A stretch of DNA of 64,000 bases, taken from assembly GCF_025061645.1 (NCBI RefSeq), contig NZ_JANYMP010000001.1, positions 734,455 through 798,454 of the forward strand, read 5' to 3'. Of the stretch, positions 49,654 through 58,523 are shown piece after piece. Made by a program: the position numbers and the translations under genes. Numbering within the stretch: position 1 is the first letter of the stretch; each line of letters begins with the position of its first letter. A model generated the notes under the pieces. It was not told the DNA's origin. It worked only from the letters and a program-made list of their open reading frames with translations, and did not search any database. The stretch is from Umezawaea endophytica. Its GTDB lineage: Bacteria; Actinomycetota; Actinomycetes; Mycobacteriales; Pseudonocardiaceae.

Positions 49654-50400
49654 ATGACCTCCGAGATCTCCCCGAACCGCCGTGCCGTGCTGCGCGGTGC
49701 CCTGGTGGCGGGTGTGGGTGTGGTGCTCGCCCCGCTGGCGCTCGCCGGTGTCGCCGAGGCGTACCCGTGGTCGCGCACCCTCACGCAGGGTTCGACCGGG
49801 GCCGACGTGACCGAGTTGCAGATCAGGGTCGCGGGCTGGGCGGCGGACAGCGCGAGCCACAGCAGGGTGGCCGTCGACGGGGAGTTCGGCCCCGGCACGG
49901 CCGCCGCCGTGCGCCGGTTCCAGGCGGCCTACGGGCTCAGCGCCGACGGGAACGTCGGGCCCTCCACCTGGACGAAGCTGAACGCGCTGGAGCAGTCCGA
50001 CGGGTCGACGACGCACTTCAACTGGAGCGAGTTCACCGACCGGGTGAGCGGCACCTTCTCCGGCGGCAAGCTGAGCGCCGCCGCGACCAAGGAGAACGCC
50101 CGCCGCGCGATGTACAAGCTGGAAGCCCTGCGCAAGAAGCTGGGCGACAAGGCGATCACGGTCAACTCGGGGTTCCGCAGCATCCAGCACAACGCGGACG
50201 TCGGCGGCGCCTCGGACAGCATGCACCTCTACGGCACCGCGGCGGACCTGAACGTGCCCGGCGTGGCCAACCGGACCGTCTACCAGAAGGCCGAGACCTG
50301 CGGCTTCTCCGGGCTGGAGCGCTACACCGTCGACCACCAGCACGTCGACAGCCGCGCGGACCTCGGCCGGGCGTGGTGGTGGGAGAGCGGCACCATCTAG
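49654..50400 (+). CDS. Tat-exported peptidoglycan-binding M15 D,D-carboxypeptidase
   Basis: This 248-residue exported zinc peptidase has a twin-arginine signal ([13 protein letters not shown]...LALAGVAEA), a peptidoglycan-binding-1 domain ([17 protein letters not shown]) and an M15A catalytic domain with zinc ligands in [11 protein letters not shown] and DHQHVDS. It should trim D-Ala-D-Ala or other peptides in the cell wall. Length and order match known actinomycete enzymes of this type. The ATG at 49654 follows AAAGGA. A perfect 12-bp terminator stem follows the stop. Confidence 0.92.
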   Translation: MTSEISPNRRAVLRGALVAGVGVVLAPLALAGVAEAYPWSRTLTQGSTGADVTELQIRVAGWAADSASHSRVAVDGEFGPGTAAAVRRFQAAYGLSADGNVGPSTWTKLNALEQSDGSTTHFNWSEFTDRVSGTFSGGKLSAAATKENARRAMYKLEALRKKLGDKAITVNSGFRSIQHNADVGGASDSMHLYGTAADLNVPGVANRTVYQKAETCGFSGLERYTVDHQHVDSRADLGRAWWWESGTI

Positions 50401-50406
50401 CGCGCG

Positions 50407-50440
50407 GGCCGGGGAGCCGTCGGCGGATGGCTCCCCGGCC
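50407..50440. terminator. bidirectional terminator hairpin
   Basis: GGCCGGGGAGCC and GGCTCCCCGGCC form a perfect 12-bp stem with a 10-base loop, exactly filling the gap between the M15 gene and the converging HTH gene. Confidence 0.75.
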
Positions 50441-51400
50441 TCAGTGCGCCGTGCTCGTCAGGGCTGCCTCGCACGACGGCCAGTCGTGGAAGTCGTGACG
50501 GGCGGTCCACAGCCGGTGCGCCGCCTCGATGTTCCAGGCCGGGTCGAACGCCCGCAGCGCGGTGCCGTCGAGGTCGCGGAGGCGGGCGTCGGAGAGCTGG
50601 AACACACCCCAGTTGCGGCTGCCGTTCGTGTTGGGCAGCACCCACAGCGGGTCGAGGAAAGACGAGCAGCGGGCGATGGCGACCGCCGTGTCGGGCGCCT
50701 CGACGAACACCTCGCGGATGCGACCCTCCACCCGCGCGGGCGACCAGGTCTCCATGCTCGTCCGCTGCGCGTAGAGCGCGTCCTTGGTGGGCACGTCGAC
50801 CACACCCTTGGCCGGCAGGCCCGCCAGCACCTGGAACGCGGTCAGCCTGCGAAGCGTCTCCGGCCCGAAGCTGCCGTCCACGGCCAGCTTCCCGTCCACC
50901 CGCGCCAGGAGGCCCTGCACCTCGGCCACGCACTCGTCACGCTGCCCCATGGTCACCGACGGGCACTTCGGCGAGTACAGCAGTCGCCCGCCGGTCTCCG
51001 CGGACGACTCGGCCGACCGGTCGGCCGACACCCACACGAGCACGCCCACCAGCGTCACGAGGACCGCGAAGAGCACCGTGGTGCGCGAGGTCGCCGTCCG
51101 CCGCGGTGGGTCCGCCGTGCCGGGGGTGGCGTCCGGCCCCGCCACGGCGTCCTTGTCCGCGTCCGCCAGTGCCCAGAGCCGGTGCAGCTCGCGCAGTTCC
51201 TCCGCGCTGGCCCCGCACGCCTTCGCGAAGCTGTGCACCACGCGGTAGTCCGCGGGCACGCTGAGACCCGAGCAGTACCGGTGCAGGCTCGACCCGCTGA
51301 TCCCCGCCTGCTTGGCCAGCCGGTCGAAGCCGCGCCCGCTGCGGGCCTTCAGCGCCCGGAGGTACGCGGCGAACTTGTCGGTCTGCGCGGAGGCGATCAC
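50441..51400 (-). CDS. XRE HTH-transmembrane-peptidoglycan-binding protein with lysozyme-like C-domain
   Basis: This 319-residue membrane protein has an N-terminal XRE-type HTH (FDRLAKQAGISGSSLHRYCSG), one membrane helix (VLFAVLVTLVGVLVWVSA), an extracellular peptidoglycan-binding-1 domain (VDGSFGPETLRRLTAFQ), and a C-terminal stretch with NGSRNWGVFQLSD like lysozyme/transglycosylase folds. The residue where the catalytic Glu is expected appears to be in ARCSS, so enzyme activity is doubtful. It could signal wall state to a DNA-binding or scaffold domain. It is convergent with the M15 peptidase. The start is GTG at 51400. Confidence 0.75.
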   Translation of the reverse strand: MIASAQTDKFAAYLRALKARSGRGFDRLAKQAGISGSSLHRYCSGLSVPADYRVVHSFAKACGASAEELRELHRLWALADADKDAVAGPDATPGTADPPRRTATSRTTVLFAVLVTLVGVLVWVSADRSAESSAETGGRLLYSPKCPSVTMGQRDECVAEVQGLLARVDGKLAVDGSFGPETLRRLTAFQVLAGLPAKGVVDVPTKDALYAQRTSMETWSPARVEGRIREVFVEAPDTAVAIARCSSFLDPLWVLPNTNGSRNWGVFQLSDARLRDLDGTALRAFDPAWNIEAAHRLWTARHDFHDWPSCEAALTSTAH

Positions 51401-51497
51401 GAACCCACCCTCGGTCGGCCGCTGATGACGGGGGCGAAGCTAGCACCGCCCCCGTGCCCGCCGTGAGGACTTTCACCCGTGACGACAACACCTTGCT

Positions 51498-54422
51498 TCA
51501 GCCGCCGTGGAGTTCCGCGTACCCCGGAGCCGGGACGTCCCGCACGGGGACACCGCCGCGCGACGCGCCCGTCGTCACCAGGCTGCCCCCGCCCGGTCCC
51601 GCGTCGGCGCCGTCGGTGTCGATCACCGCCAGGGCGAGCGAGTTCACGCCGTGCTCGCGCAGCAGCCCGGCGGGCAGCGCGAAGTCCTGCTGCGCGGCGA
51701 GGTCACCGAGGTACTGGCCCACGTTCCAGCCGTTGAGGAAGACCAGCACCCGCTGGTTCGGCGACCCGTCCTCCGCGAAGCGGAGCGCGATCGGCACGTC
51801 GTGCCCCTTGGGCAGGTCGAGGCGGAACTCGGTCCGGTGCCAGGACACCCCCGGCGGGAGCGGCACGTCCGTGAGCGACCTCGACCGCTGCCACGTCCGG
51901 TCCGGGTAGCCGGGCAGGTGCGTTCCCACCCGTTCGCCGTGCAGACCGCCCGTGTTCAGCGGCCCGCGCGCCGGATCGGTCAGGTCCTCGCCGCCCTCCG
52001 CGCCCTGGACCCGCCACGTGATGGGCGCGTCGGAGCCGACGAGCCGCGCGCCGAAGAGCCCGCGCGGCTGCTTGAACCGCGTGTCGTCGGCGGTCCAGTC
52101 GTCGTTGTGGCCCATGTTCTCCACCAGCACCGAGACGGTGGCGGGCTTCCCCGGCTCGACCAGACCGGCCGGGATGGCGAAGTCGCCCCGGCCCGGATCG
52201 GGGTTCACCGGCTCGGAGTCGGCCTGCACTCCCCCGGCCGCCGATCCGACGTACCGGCCGTTGACCCACACCAGGTAGATGCCGCGCCGCCCGGTGATCG
52301 CGTTCAGCGAGATCGCGGTCTCCGCGCCCGTCGGGGTGAACCGGCCGCGGTACCAGGTGTTCCCGTGGTGGAACCCGTAGTCGCCGCTGGCGAGCACGGG
52401 CGGGGTCTTCGGCTTGATCGGGCTCTCGGTGGTCGTCCGGTCCGCCTTGGTCCAGCGGGAGTCGTCGAACCCCGGAGCGGCCTCGGGGACGTCGACGCGG
52501 TGCCGCCAGTCGGTCAGGGACGGCAGCACCACCGGCCGGGGGCCCGAGACCTCACCGAGGAGGCTGCCGCTGGGCGTTCGGCGCACCCGGACCGATTCGT
52601 CGCCGACGACGAGCCCGCGCGCCGAGGACGGGCCGAACACCTCGACCTCACCGGCCCGGTCCACGTCGGCCCGCAGGCGCACGGTGCCGCCGAGCACGCT
52701 CGCGGACCGCGCGAGCGCCGTTCCGCGGACGAGGACCGTGCCGCTCCCGGTGTCCAGCCGCCAGAACCGCGCCGCCTCCTCCGCGGTGCCGAGCAGCAGG
52801 AGCAGCGGCGGCCTGCCGCCACCGGACACGAGCACCCTCGCCAGGCCCGAGTGGCGGTAGTCCAGCCGCAGGTCGCCCGTCGCGGCGTCGTACGAGGAGG
52901 CGACCCGGCCGTCCAGCACCCGCACCGACGGCGCCGAGGAGTACCGCAGCACGGTGGACCCGTTCTCGCCGTCACGGCCGTGCAGCACGGCGACGTCCCG
53001 GCCGCCGATGGCCGCGTGGGTGAGGACCTCCGAGGTGGACCACACGAGCCGCTGGCCGCCGAGGTCGTAGCCCGCCACGAGGATCTTGGCGTCCCGCCCG
53101 GCGATCCGGACCGGGACCCGGTAGCGACCGTCCGGTGTGGACCAGTCCAGCGTCGTGGTCACGTCCGCCGCGCTCGCGCGGTCGGCGTGCCGCACCAGGA
53201 CGAACTGCGTCCCGGTGTCGGGGTTGCTCCTGGCCAGCGTGCCCACCGCCGCGTCGGCGGGAACGGGCGCGGCGGACGGGTCGGTCTTCGTCAGCGGCGC
53301 CACCGAGGTGGCGAAGTAGCCTTGCCGCTTGAACTCGTCGTACTTCGGCGTGAGCCCGCGGCCCTCGGTGATCGCCGCGCCGTAGTCGTAAGAGGTGTAG
53401 ACGTCGTTCGGCTGCGGCAGCCAGCCCCACGACGTACCGCCGAAAGCCATGTAGTAGCCGAGCATCGTCGCACCGCTGCCGACGACGTTGGACTTGTAGA
53501 ACACCCGCATGTAGTCGGGACCGGTGAGCTGTCGGCACTTCTCGTACCCGGCGTCGAAGAGGTCGATGGCGCCGGCCTGGTACTCGGCGGCGTACACCGG
53601 GGCGTCCTCGCGCAGCCGCCGGGTGATCCCGTCGCCCCACGGCCCCCAGGTCGTGTCGGGGTCGGGGCAGTCGAAGGACTGCGGGTAGTCGTCCACGCCG
53701 GGGATCTGCACCGCGCCCTGCCCGGACGACCAGTTCGGCAAGTTCCCGCCGCAGCAGTTGTTGTGCGTGATCGGCACGTCGATGCCGTCCTCGCGGGCCT
53801 TCCGCTGCACCTGCTCCATGTACAGCGGGTCGACGTTCGCGCCGTACTCGTTCTCCACGTTGTAGGCGATGACCGATCCGCCCCTGGTGACCTGGTGCCT
53901 GGCGATGATCGGGTCGATGTGGTCGAGCCAGTCGCGGTAGGCCGCCGTGTAGCCGGGATCGCTCGACCTGGCCCGTCCCGGCACCTGCTTCAGCCAGGCG
54001 GGCAGCCCGCCGCCGGTGGTCTCGGCGTTGATGTAGGGCCCCGGCCGGGCGACCACGTACAGCCCCAGTTCCTCGGCCATCCCCAGCAGCCGGTCGACGT
54101 CGCGGACCCCGGTGAAGTCGTACACGCCCTGCTTCGGCGAGTGGTAGCCCCAGTGGAAGTACAGCGACACCCCGTTGAAGCCCGCCGCCCGGATCTTCTC
54201 CAGCACGTCGCGCCACAGGTCCGGGCTCGGCAGGCGGAAGTAGTGGAACTCCCCCGCCCACAACAGGATCCGCTCGCCGTCGACGGTCAGGGAGTACCGG
54301 TCGTAGCCGACCTGGTGGCGCCCGCCCACCCGGTCGGGCGCGGCGTCCACCGGCCGGGCCGCCGCTCCTCCCGCGCCGAGCGCGAGCACCACCACCAGCA
54401 GCAACGAGGCGAGCACCCTCAC
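51498..54422 (-). CDS. secreted GH35 beta-galactosidase
   Basis: This 974-residue exported enzyme should remove beta-galactose from oligosaccharides. A signal (LASLLLVVVLALGAGGAAA) precedes the GH35 barrel with WAGEFHYFRLP, the acid/base Glu in NVENEYGAN and the nucleophile Glu in YAAEYQAGAIDLF, then several beta-sandwich domains. The GTG at 54422 overlaps the upstream GH31 stop (GTGA), so it is the last gene of the five-gene sugar operon. With alpha-xylosidase upstream, galactosylated xyloglucan oligosaccharides are the best-fitting substrate (inference). Confidence 0.92.
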   Translation of the reverse strand: MRVLASLLLVVVLALGAGGAAARPVDAAPDRVGGRHQVGYDRYSLTVDGERILLWAGEFHYFRLPSPDLWRDVLEKIRAAGFNGVSLYFHWGYHSPKQGVYDFTGVRDVDRLLGMAEELGLYVVARPGPYINAETTGGGLPAWLKQVPGRARSSDPGYTAAYRDWLDHIDPIIARHQVTRGGSVIAYNVENEYGANVDPLYMEQVQRKAREDGIDVPITHNNCCGGNLPNWSSGQGAVQIPGVDDYPQSFDCPDPDTTWGPWGDGITRRLREDAPVYAAEYQAGAIDLFDAGYEKCRQLTGPDYMRVFYKSNVVGSGATMLGYYMAFGGTSWGWLPQPNDVYTSYDYGAAITEGRGLTPKYDEFKRQGYFATSVAPLTKTDPSAAPVPADAAVGTLARSNPDTGTQFVLVRHADRASAADVTTTLDWSTPDGRYRVPVRIAGRDAKILVAGYDLGGQRLVWSTSEVLTHAAIGGRDVAVLHGRDGENGSTVLRYSSAPSVRVLDGRVASSYDAATGDLRLDYRHSGLARVLVSGGGRPPLLLLLGTAEEAARFWRLDTGSGTVLVRGTALARSASVLGGTVRLRADVDRAGEVEVFGPSSARGLVVGDESVRVRRTPSGSLLGEVSGPRPVVLPSLTDWRHRVDVPEAAPGFDDSRWTKADRTTTESPIKPKTPPVLASGDYGFHHGNTWYRGRFTPTGAETAISLNAITGRRGIYLVWVNGRYVGSAAGGVQADSEPVNPDPGRGDFAIPAGLVEPGKPATVSVLVENMGHNDDWTADDTRFKQPRGLFGARLVGSDAPITWRVQGAEGGEDLTDPARGPLNTGGLHGERVGTHLPGYPDRTWQRSRSLTDVPLPPGVSWHRTEFRLDLPKGHDVPIALRFAEDGSPNQRVLVFLNGWNVGQYLGDLAAQQDFALPAGLLREHGVNSLALAVIDTDGADAGPGGGSLVTTGASRGGVPVRDVPAPGYAELHGG

Positions 54423-56734
54423 GACGACCGTCCTCCCGAGTCGTTCCCGCGCACGACCACGCGAGCGTGGTCGGCCTGGATGAGCACGCCGTGGTCGTGC
54501 TCCGCGACACGACCGCCCGTGGCGGAGCCGACGGCGCGGACACCGACCAGCAGCACCCGCCAGCCGGGCGGCGCGGCCGACGCCTCGACGGTGATCACGT
54601 CGCCGCGGCGCGAGGTGGTGAACACCGCGTCGCCGACGGCCGTCGTCACGGTCGTGCCGTCGGCGAGTTCGTACACGTGCAGCGTCACGCCGTCGGCGTG
54701 GTCGTAGTCCGGCCGGTCGTCGACGGCGCCGACCGGCACCACGGCGTTCGGCCGGACCAGCAGGGGGATCTCGGTGAAGCCGCAGCGGTCCGTCATCCAC
54801 CCTGGGCCGAGCACCCGTTCGCCGGTCGTGAAGCGCGTCCAGGTCCCGGCGGGGACGTAGTAGGACACCGTCCCGTCGTCGGTGAACACCGGCGCGACGA
54901 GCAGCGAGTCGCCCAGGAGGTACTGGTGTTCGAGGTGCGCGCAGCCGGGGTCGTCCGGGAACTCCAGGACCATCGCCCGCATCACCGGCACACCGGAACC
55001 GACCGCCTGCCGCGCGGCCTCGAACAGGTAGGGCATCAGGCGCGCCTTGAGCTTCGTGAACACCCGCAGGACGTCCACGGACTCCTCGTCGACCAGCCAC
55101 GGCACCCGGTACGAGCCGCTGCCGTGCAGCCTGCTGTGCGAGGACAGCAGGCCGAACGCGATCCAGCGCTTGAACAGGCCCGCGCGCGGGGTGCCCTCGA
55201 AGCCGCCGATGTCGTGGCTCCAGAAGCCGAAGCCGGACATCCCCAGCGACAGCCCGCCGCGCAGGCTCTCCGCCATCGACTCGTAGGTCGACTCGGAGTC
55301 GCCACCCCAGTGCACCGGGAACCGCTGGGACCCGGCGGTGGCCGACCGGGCGAACACGACGGCGTCGCCGTCACCGCGCCGGGCGCGCAGCAGCTCGAAG
55401 ACGGTGCGGTTGTAGAGCAGCGGGTAGTAGTTGTGCATCCGCTGGGGGTCGGAGCCGTCGAAGTAGACGACGTCGGTCGGGATCCGCTCGCCGAAGTCGG
55501 TCTTGAAGCAGTCGACGCCCTGGTCCAGCACCGCGCCCAGCTTCGCCGCGAACCACTCGCGCGCCGCCGGGTTGGTGAAGTCGACCAGCGCCATGCCGGG
55601 CTGCCACTCGTCCCACTGCCACACGTCGCCGTTCGGCTTCCGGACCAGGTACCCGCCCGCGACGCCCTCGGCGAACAGGACCGATGCCTGCCCGATGTAC
55701 GGGTTGATCCACACGCACACCCGCAGGCCCCGCGCCCGGAGCCGCTCCAGCATCCCCGGCGGGTCGGGGAACGTCGCCGGGTCCCAGAGGAAGTCGCACC
55801 AGTGGTACTCCCGCATCCAGAAGCAGTCGAAGTGGAACACGCTCAGCGGCAGGTCCCGCTCGGCCATGCCGTCGACGAACGCGGTCACCGTCGCCTCGTC
55901 GTAGGACGTGGTGAACGACGTGGACAGCCACAGCCCGAACGACCACGCGGGCGGCAGCGCGGGCCTGCCGGTGAGGGCCGTGTACCTGCGCAGGACGTCC
56001 TTCGGCGTCGGACCGTGGATGACGAAGTACCGGAGCGACTGGCCTGGCACGCTGAACTGCACCCGTGAGACGACCTCCGACCCCACCTCGAACGACACGG
56101 CGCCGGGGTGGTCGACGAAGACGCCGTAACCCGCGTTCGTCAGGTAGAAGGGGATGTTCTTGTAGGCCTGCTCGGTGCCCGTCCCGCCGTCGGCGTTCCA
56201 CACGTCCACGACCTGGCCGTTGCGCGCCAGCGGACCGAAGCGCTCGCCGAGGCCGTACACGACGGCGCCGACGCCCAGGGTCAACTGGTCGCGCACGTGG
56301 TGCTCGCCGTCGACGGTCAGGAAGCCCATCGCCTTGGCACCACTGGAGGTCAGCGTGCGACCGCCCGCGGTGAAGTCCACGCTCCACCCGTCCTCGTCGC
56401 CGACCCGCACGGACAGCGCGCCCGAGGTGAGCACGGCGACACCGTCCTCTTCGGACACACACGCGTCGGGGTACTCGGTCGTCAGCTCGAACCGGGGCTC
56501 CGCGGGCGCCTCACCCGCGAAGTGCGTGATCGTGACGCCGATGACGTCGGGCATCGGGGAGGAGAGGTGGACCGTGACGACCGGCCCCCGGAGCAGGTCG
56601 CCGCGGCGCCGGATCGGTTTCGTGGGCGCGTGCACCACGAGCGACCCCTCGCCCGCGACCACGTCGTGCACCTCGACCGGGTGCGCCGCCACCACACCCG
56701 GTCGGAGCCGCCAGTAACCGTCGCTGAACTTCAC
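54419..56734 (-). CDS. GH31 alpha-xylosidase, YicI-like
   Basis: This 771-residue cytoplasmic enzyme should cleave terminal alpha-xylose from imported oligosaccharides. It has the YicI-type nucleophile segment DCFKTDFGERIPT with the catalytic Asp, the acid region VHWGGDSES and GFGFWSHDIGGFEG. The first two match E. coli YicI nearly exactly, which separates alpha-xylosidases from most GH31 alpha-glucosidases. The GTG at 56734 overlaps the permease stop by 4 bp; an earlier in-frame start would run antisense through the permease and is rejected. Confidence 0.9.
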   Translation of the reverse strand: MKFSDGYWRLRPGVVAAHPVEVHDVVAGEGSLVVHAPTKPIRRRGDLLRGPVVTVHLSSPMPDVIGVTITHFAGEAPAEPRFELTTEYPDACVSEEDGVAVLTSGALSVRVGDEDGWSVDFTAGGRTLTSSGAKAMGFLTVDGEHHVRDQLTLGVGAVVYGLGERFGPLARNGQVVDVWNADGGTGTEQAYKNIPFYLTNAGYGVFVDHPGAVSFEVGSEVVSRVQFSVPGQSLRYFVIHGPTPKDVLRRYTALTGRPALPPAWSFGLWLSTSFTTSYDEATVTAFVDGMAERDLPLSVFHFDCFWMREYHWCDFLWDPATFPDPPGMLERLRARGLRVCVWINPYIGQASVLFAEGVAGGYLVRKPNGDVWQWDEWQPGMALVDFTNPAAREWFAAKLGAVLDQGVDCFKTDFGERIPTDVVYFDGSDPQRMHNYYPLLYNRTVFELLRARRGDGDAVVFARSATAGSQRFPVHWGGDSESTYESMAESLRGGLSLGMSGFGFWSHDIGGFEGTPRAGLFKRWIAFGLLSSHSRLHGSGSYRVPWLVDEESVDVLRVFTKLKARLMPYLFEAARQAVGSGVPVMRAMVLEFPDDPGCAHLEHQYLLGDSLLVAPVFTDDGTVSYYVPAGTWTRFTTGERVLGPGWMTDRCGFTEIPLLVRPNAVVPVGAVDDRPDYDHADGVTLHVYELADGTTVTTAVGDAVFTTSRRGDVITVEASAAPPGWRVLLVGVRAVGSATGGRVAEHDHGVLIQADHARVVVRGNDSGGRSS

Positions 56735-57579
56735 CTGATCGCCCCCACCGTCATCCCGCGCGTCAAGGTTCGTTGGAAGAGCAGGAAGAACACCACGGCG
56801 GGCAGCACGCCCAGCAGGGCCGACGCGCTGGTCGTCGTGGCGTCCATCGACCGCTGGCCCTGGAGGACGCCCAGCGCCACCGGCACGGTCTGGTTCTCGT
56901 CGGAGATGAGCAGCACCAGCGGGATGAGGAACTCGTTCCACGTCCAGATGAAGAAGAACACCAGCAGCACGCCCAGCGTAGGCCTGCTGATCGGCACCAC
57001 GATCCGCACCAGCACCTGCCACCGGTTGGCGCCGTCGACCCGCGCCGCCTCCAGGACTTCACGGGGGAACCCGCTCAGCGTCGACGACAGCAGGTAGGTG
57101 CCGAACGCGGCCTGGACGATCGTGAACACGATGACCACCCCGAGCCGGGTGTCGTACAGGCCGACCTGCTTGAACAGGTGGTAGAGCGGGTAGACCAGGG
57201 CTTCCTGGGGCAGGGTGTTCGCGATGAGGAACAGCGTCAGCACCCACAGCCGTCCCCTGATCCGGCCGATGCCCAGCGCGTAGGCGTTCAGCACCGAGAC
57301 CACGACCGCCAGCACCGCGACCGACCCGGAGATGACGAGGCTGTTGAGGAGTTTGACGCCAAAGTCGACGCGCTGCCAGAAGTCCACGATCCCCTGGGTG
57401 TAGACCTCGTCCGGCACCGAGAGGGGTCCCGAGGCGGCGTACTCCGCGGGTGACTTCAGCGCGTTCAGCACGATGATCGCGAACGGGACCAGCATCACGG
57501 CGGCGAGCACGACCAGGCCCCACAGCACCAGGTGCCGCGCCGGGTCCCGCCGGTGTCGCGGGTGGACGGTCGCCGTCAC
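56731..57579 (-). CDS. sugar ABC transporter permease, MalG/CUT1 type
   Basis: This 282-residue inner-membrane permease has six predicted helices and the EAA loop EAARVDGANRWQVLVRIVVP that contacts the ATPase. It pairs with the next permease to import an oligosaccharide delivered by the lipoprotein. The GTG at 57579 has GGGAGGAG and overlaps the first permease's stop (GTGA). No ATPase gene is in the operon, as is usual for CUT1 systems that share one MsiK-type ATPase in actinomycetes. Confidence 0.93.
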   Translation of the reverse strand: MTATVHPRHRRDPARHLVLWGLVVLAAVMLVPFAIIVLNALKSPAEYAASGPLSVPDEVYTQGIVDFWQRVDFGVKLLNSLVISGSVAVLAVVVSVLNAYALGIGRIRGRLWVLTLFLIANTLPQEALVYPLYHLFKQVGLYDTRLGVVIVFTIVQAAFGTYLLSSTLSGFPREVLEAARVDGANRWQVLVRIVVPISRPTLGVLLVFFFIWTWNEFLIPLVLLISDENQTVPVALGVLQGQRSMDATTTSASALLGVLPAVVFFLLFQRTLTRGMTVGAIR

Positions 57580-58523
57580 CGCTCCTCCCCCCGGCTCTGC
57601 GCGCGCAGGAAAGCGGTCGTCAGCAGCAGGATCAGCACCGTGAGCACCGTCGCTATCGCCGCGCCGTAGCCGACCTGGGTCTTCTCGAAGAAGTTCTGGA
57701 AGGAGGAGTACGACGGCACGGTCGTCGCCCCGCCCGGTCCGCCGCCGGTCAGCACGTAGATCGGCCCGAACACCTTCAGCGCCGCGATGGAGCAGGTCAG
57801 CAGGACCACGAACAGCTCGGGCCGGATCTGCGGGACGGTGACGTGCCAGAACCGGCCGAACCAGGACGCGCCGTCGAGTTCGGCGGCCTCCAGCAGGGCG
57901 GGGTCGATCCGCCGCATCCCGGCCATGAAGATGACCACGGGGTAGCCGAGCTGGATCCACACCAGCACCCCCATCACGCTGTACAGCGCGATGTCCGGGT
58001 CGCCGAGCCAGTCCCGCGCCAGCGAGCCGAGGCCGACGGCGTCGAGTGCCGCGTTGAGCGCGCCGCCCTTCGGCGCCAGTATCCAGCTCCACACGATCCC
58101 GGCGACCGCGATCGGCAGCACCTGCGGCAGGTAGAAGCACGCCCGCAGCACGCTCGCGGCGCGCGGGCCGAACCGCTTGGCCACGTGGTCGAACAGCGCC
58201 GCCGCGACGACCAGCCCGGCGGCCGTCGGCAGGACCGCCATCGCGACGACCAGGCCGACGTTGTGCCGGAACGACGCCCAGAACGCCGCGTCGGCGAACA
58301 GCCTGCGGTAGTTCTCCAGGCCGATCCAGCGCGGGTCGCCCACCCCGCTCCAGCGGGTGAGGCTGATCCCGACGTTCATGGCGAACGGCACCAGGACGAC
58401 GGCGACCAGGAGCACCGCGCCGGGGACGAGGAACAGCAGGTAGGTCCCCTGTCCGCCACGACGTCGTGCCGACGGGCGGGGCTCCGCCGCGGAGGGGCGG
58501 GCCGCGGCCGGGGCGAGGCTCAT
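57576..58523 (-). CDS. sugar ABC transporter permease, MalF/CUT1 type
   Basis: This 315-residue inner-membrane permease has six helices after a basic N-terminus, and the EAA loop EAAELDGASWFGRFWHVTVP. It works with the partner permease and the sugar-binding lipoprotein. The ATG at 58523 overlaps the binding-protein stop (ATGA). Together with the four-base overlaps along the whole operon this implies fixed ratios of importer and glycosidases. Confidence 0.93.
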   Translation of the reverse strand: MSLAPAAARPSAAEPRPSARRRGGQGTYLLFLVPGAVLLVAVVLVPFAMNVGISLTRWSGVGDPRWIGLENYRRLFADAAFWASFRHNVGLVVAMAVLPTAAGLVVAAALFDHVAKRFGPRAASVLRACFYLPQVLPIAVAGIVWSWILAPKGGALNAALDAVGLGSLARDWLGDPDIALYSVMGVLVWIQLGYPVVIFMAGMRRIDPALLEAAELDGASWFGRFWHVTVPQIRPELFVVLLTCSIAALKVFGPIYVLTGGGPGGATTVPSYSSFQNFFEKTQVGYGAAIATVLTVLILLLTTAFLRAQSRGEER

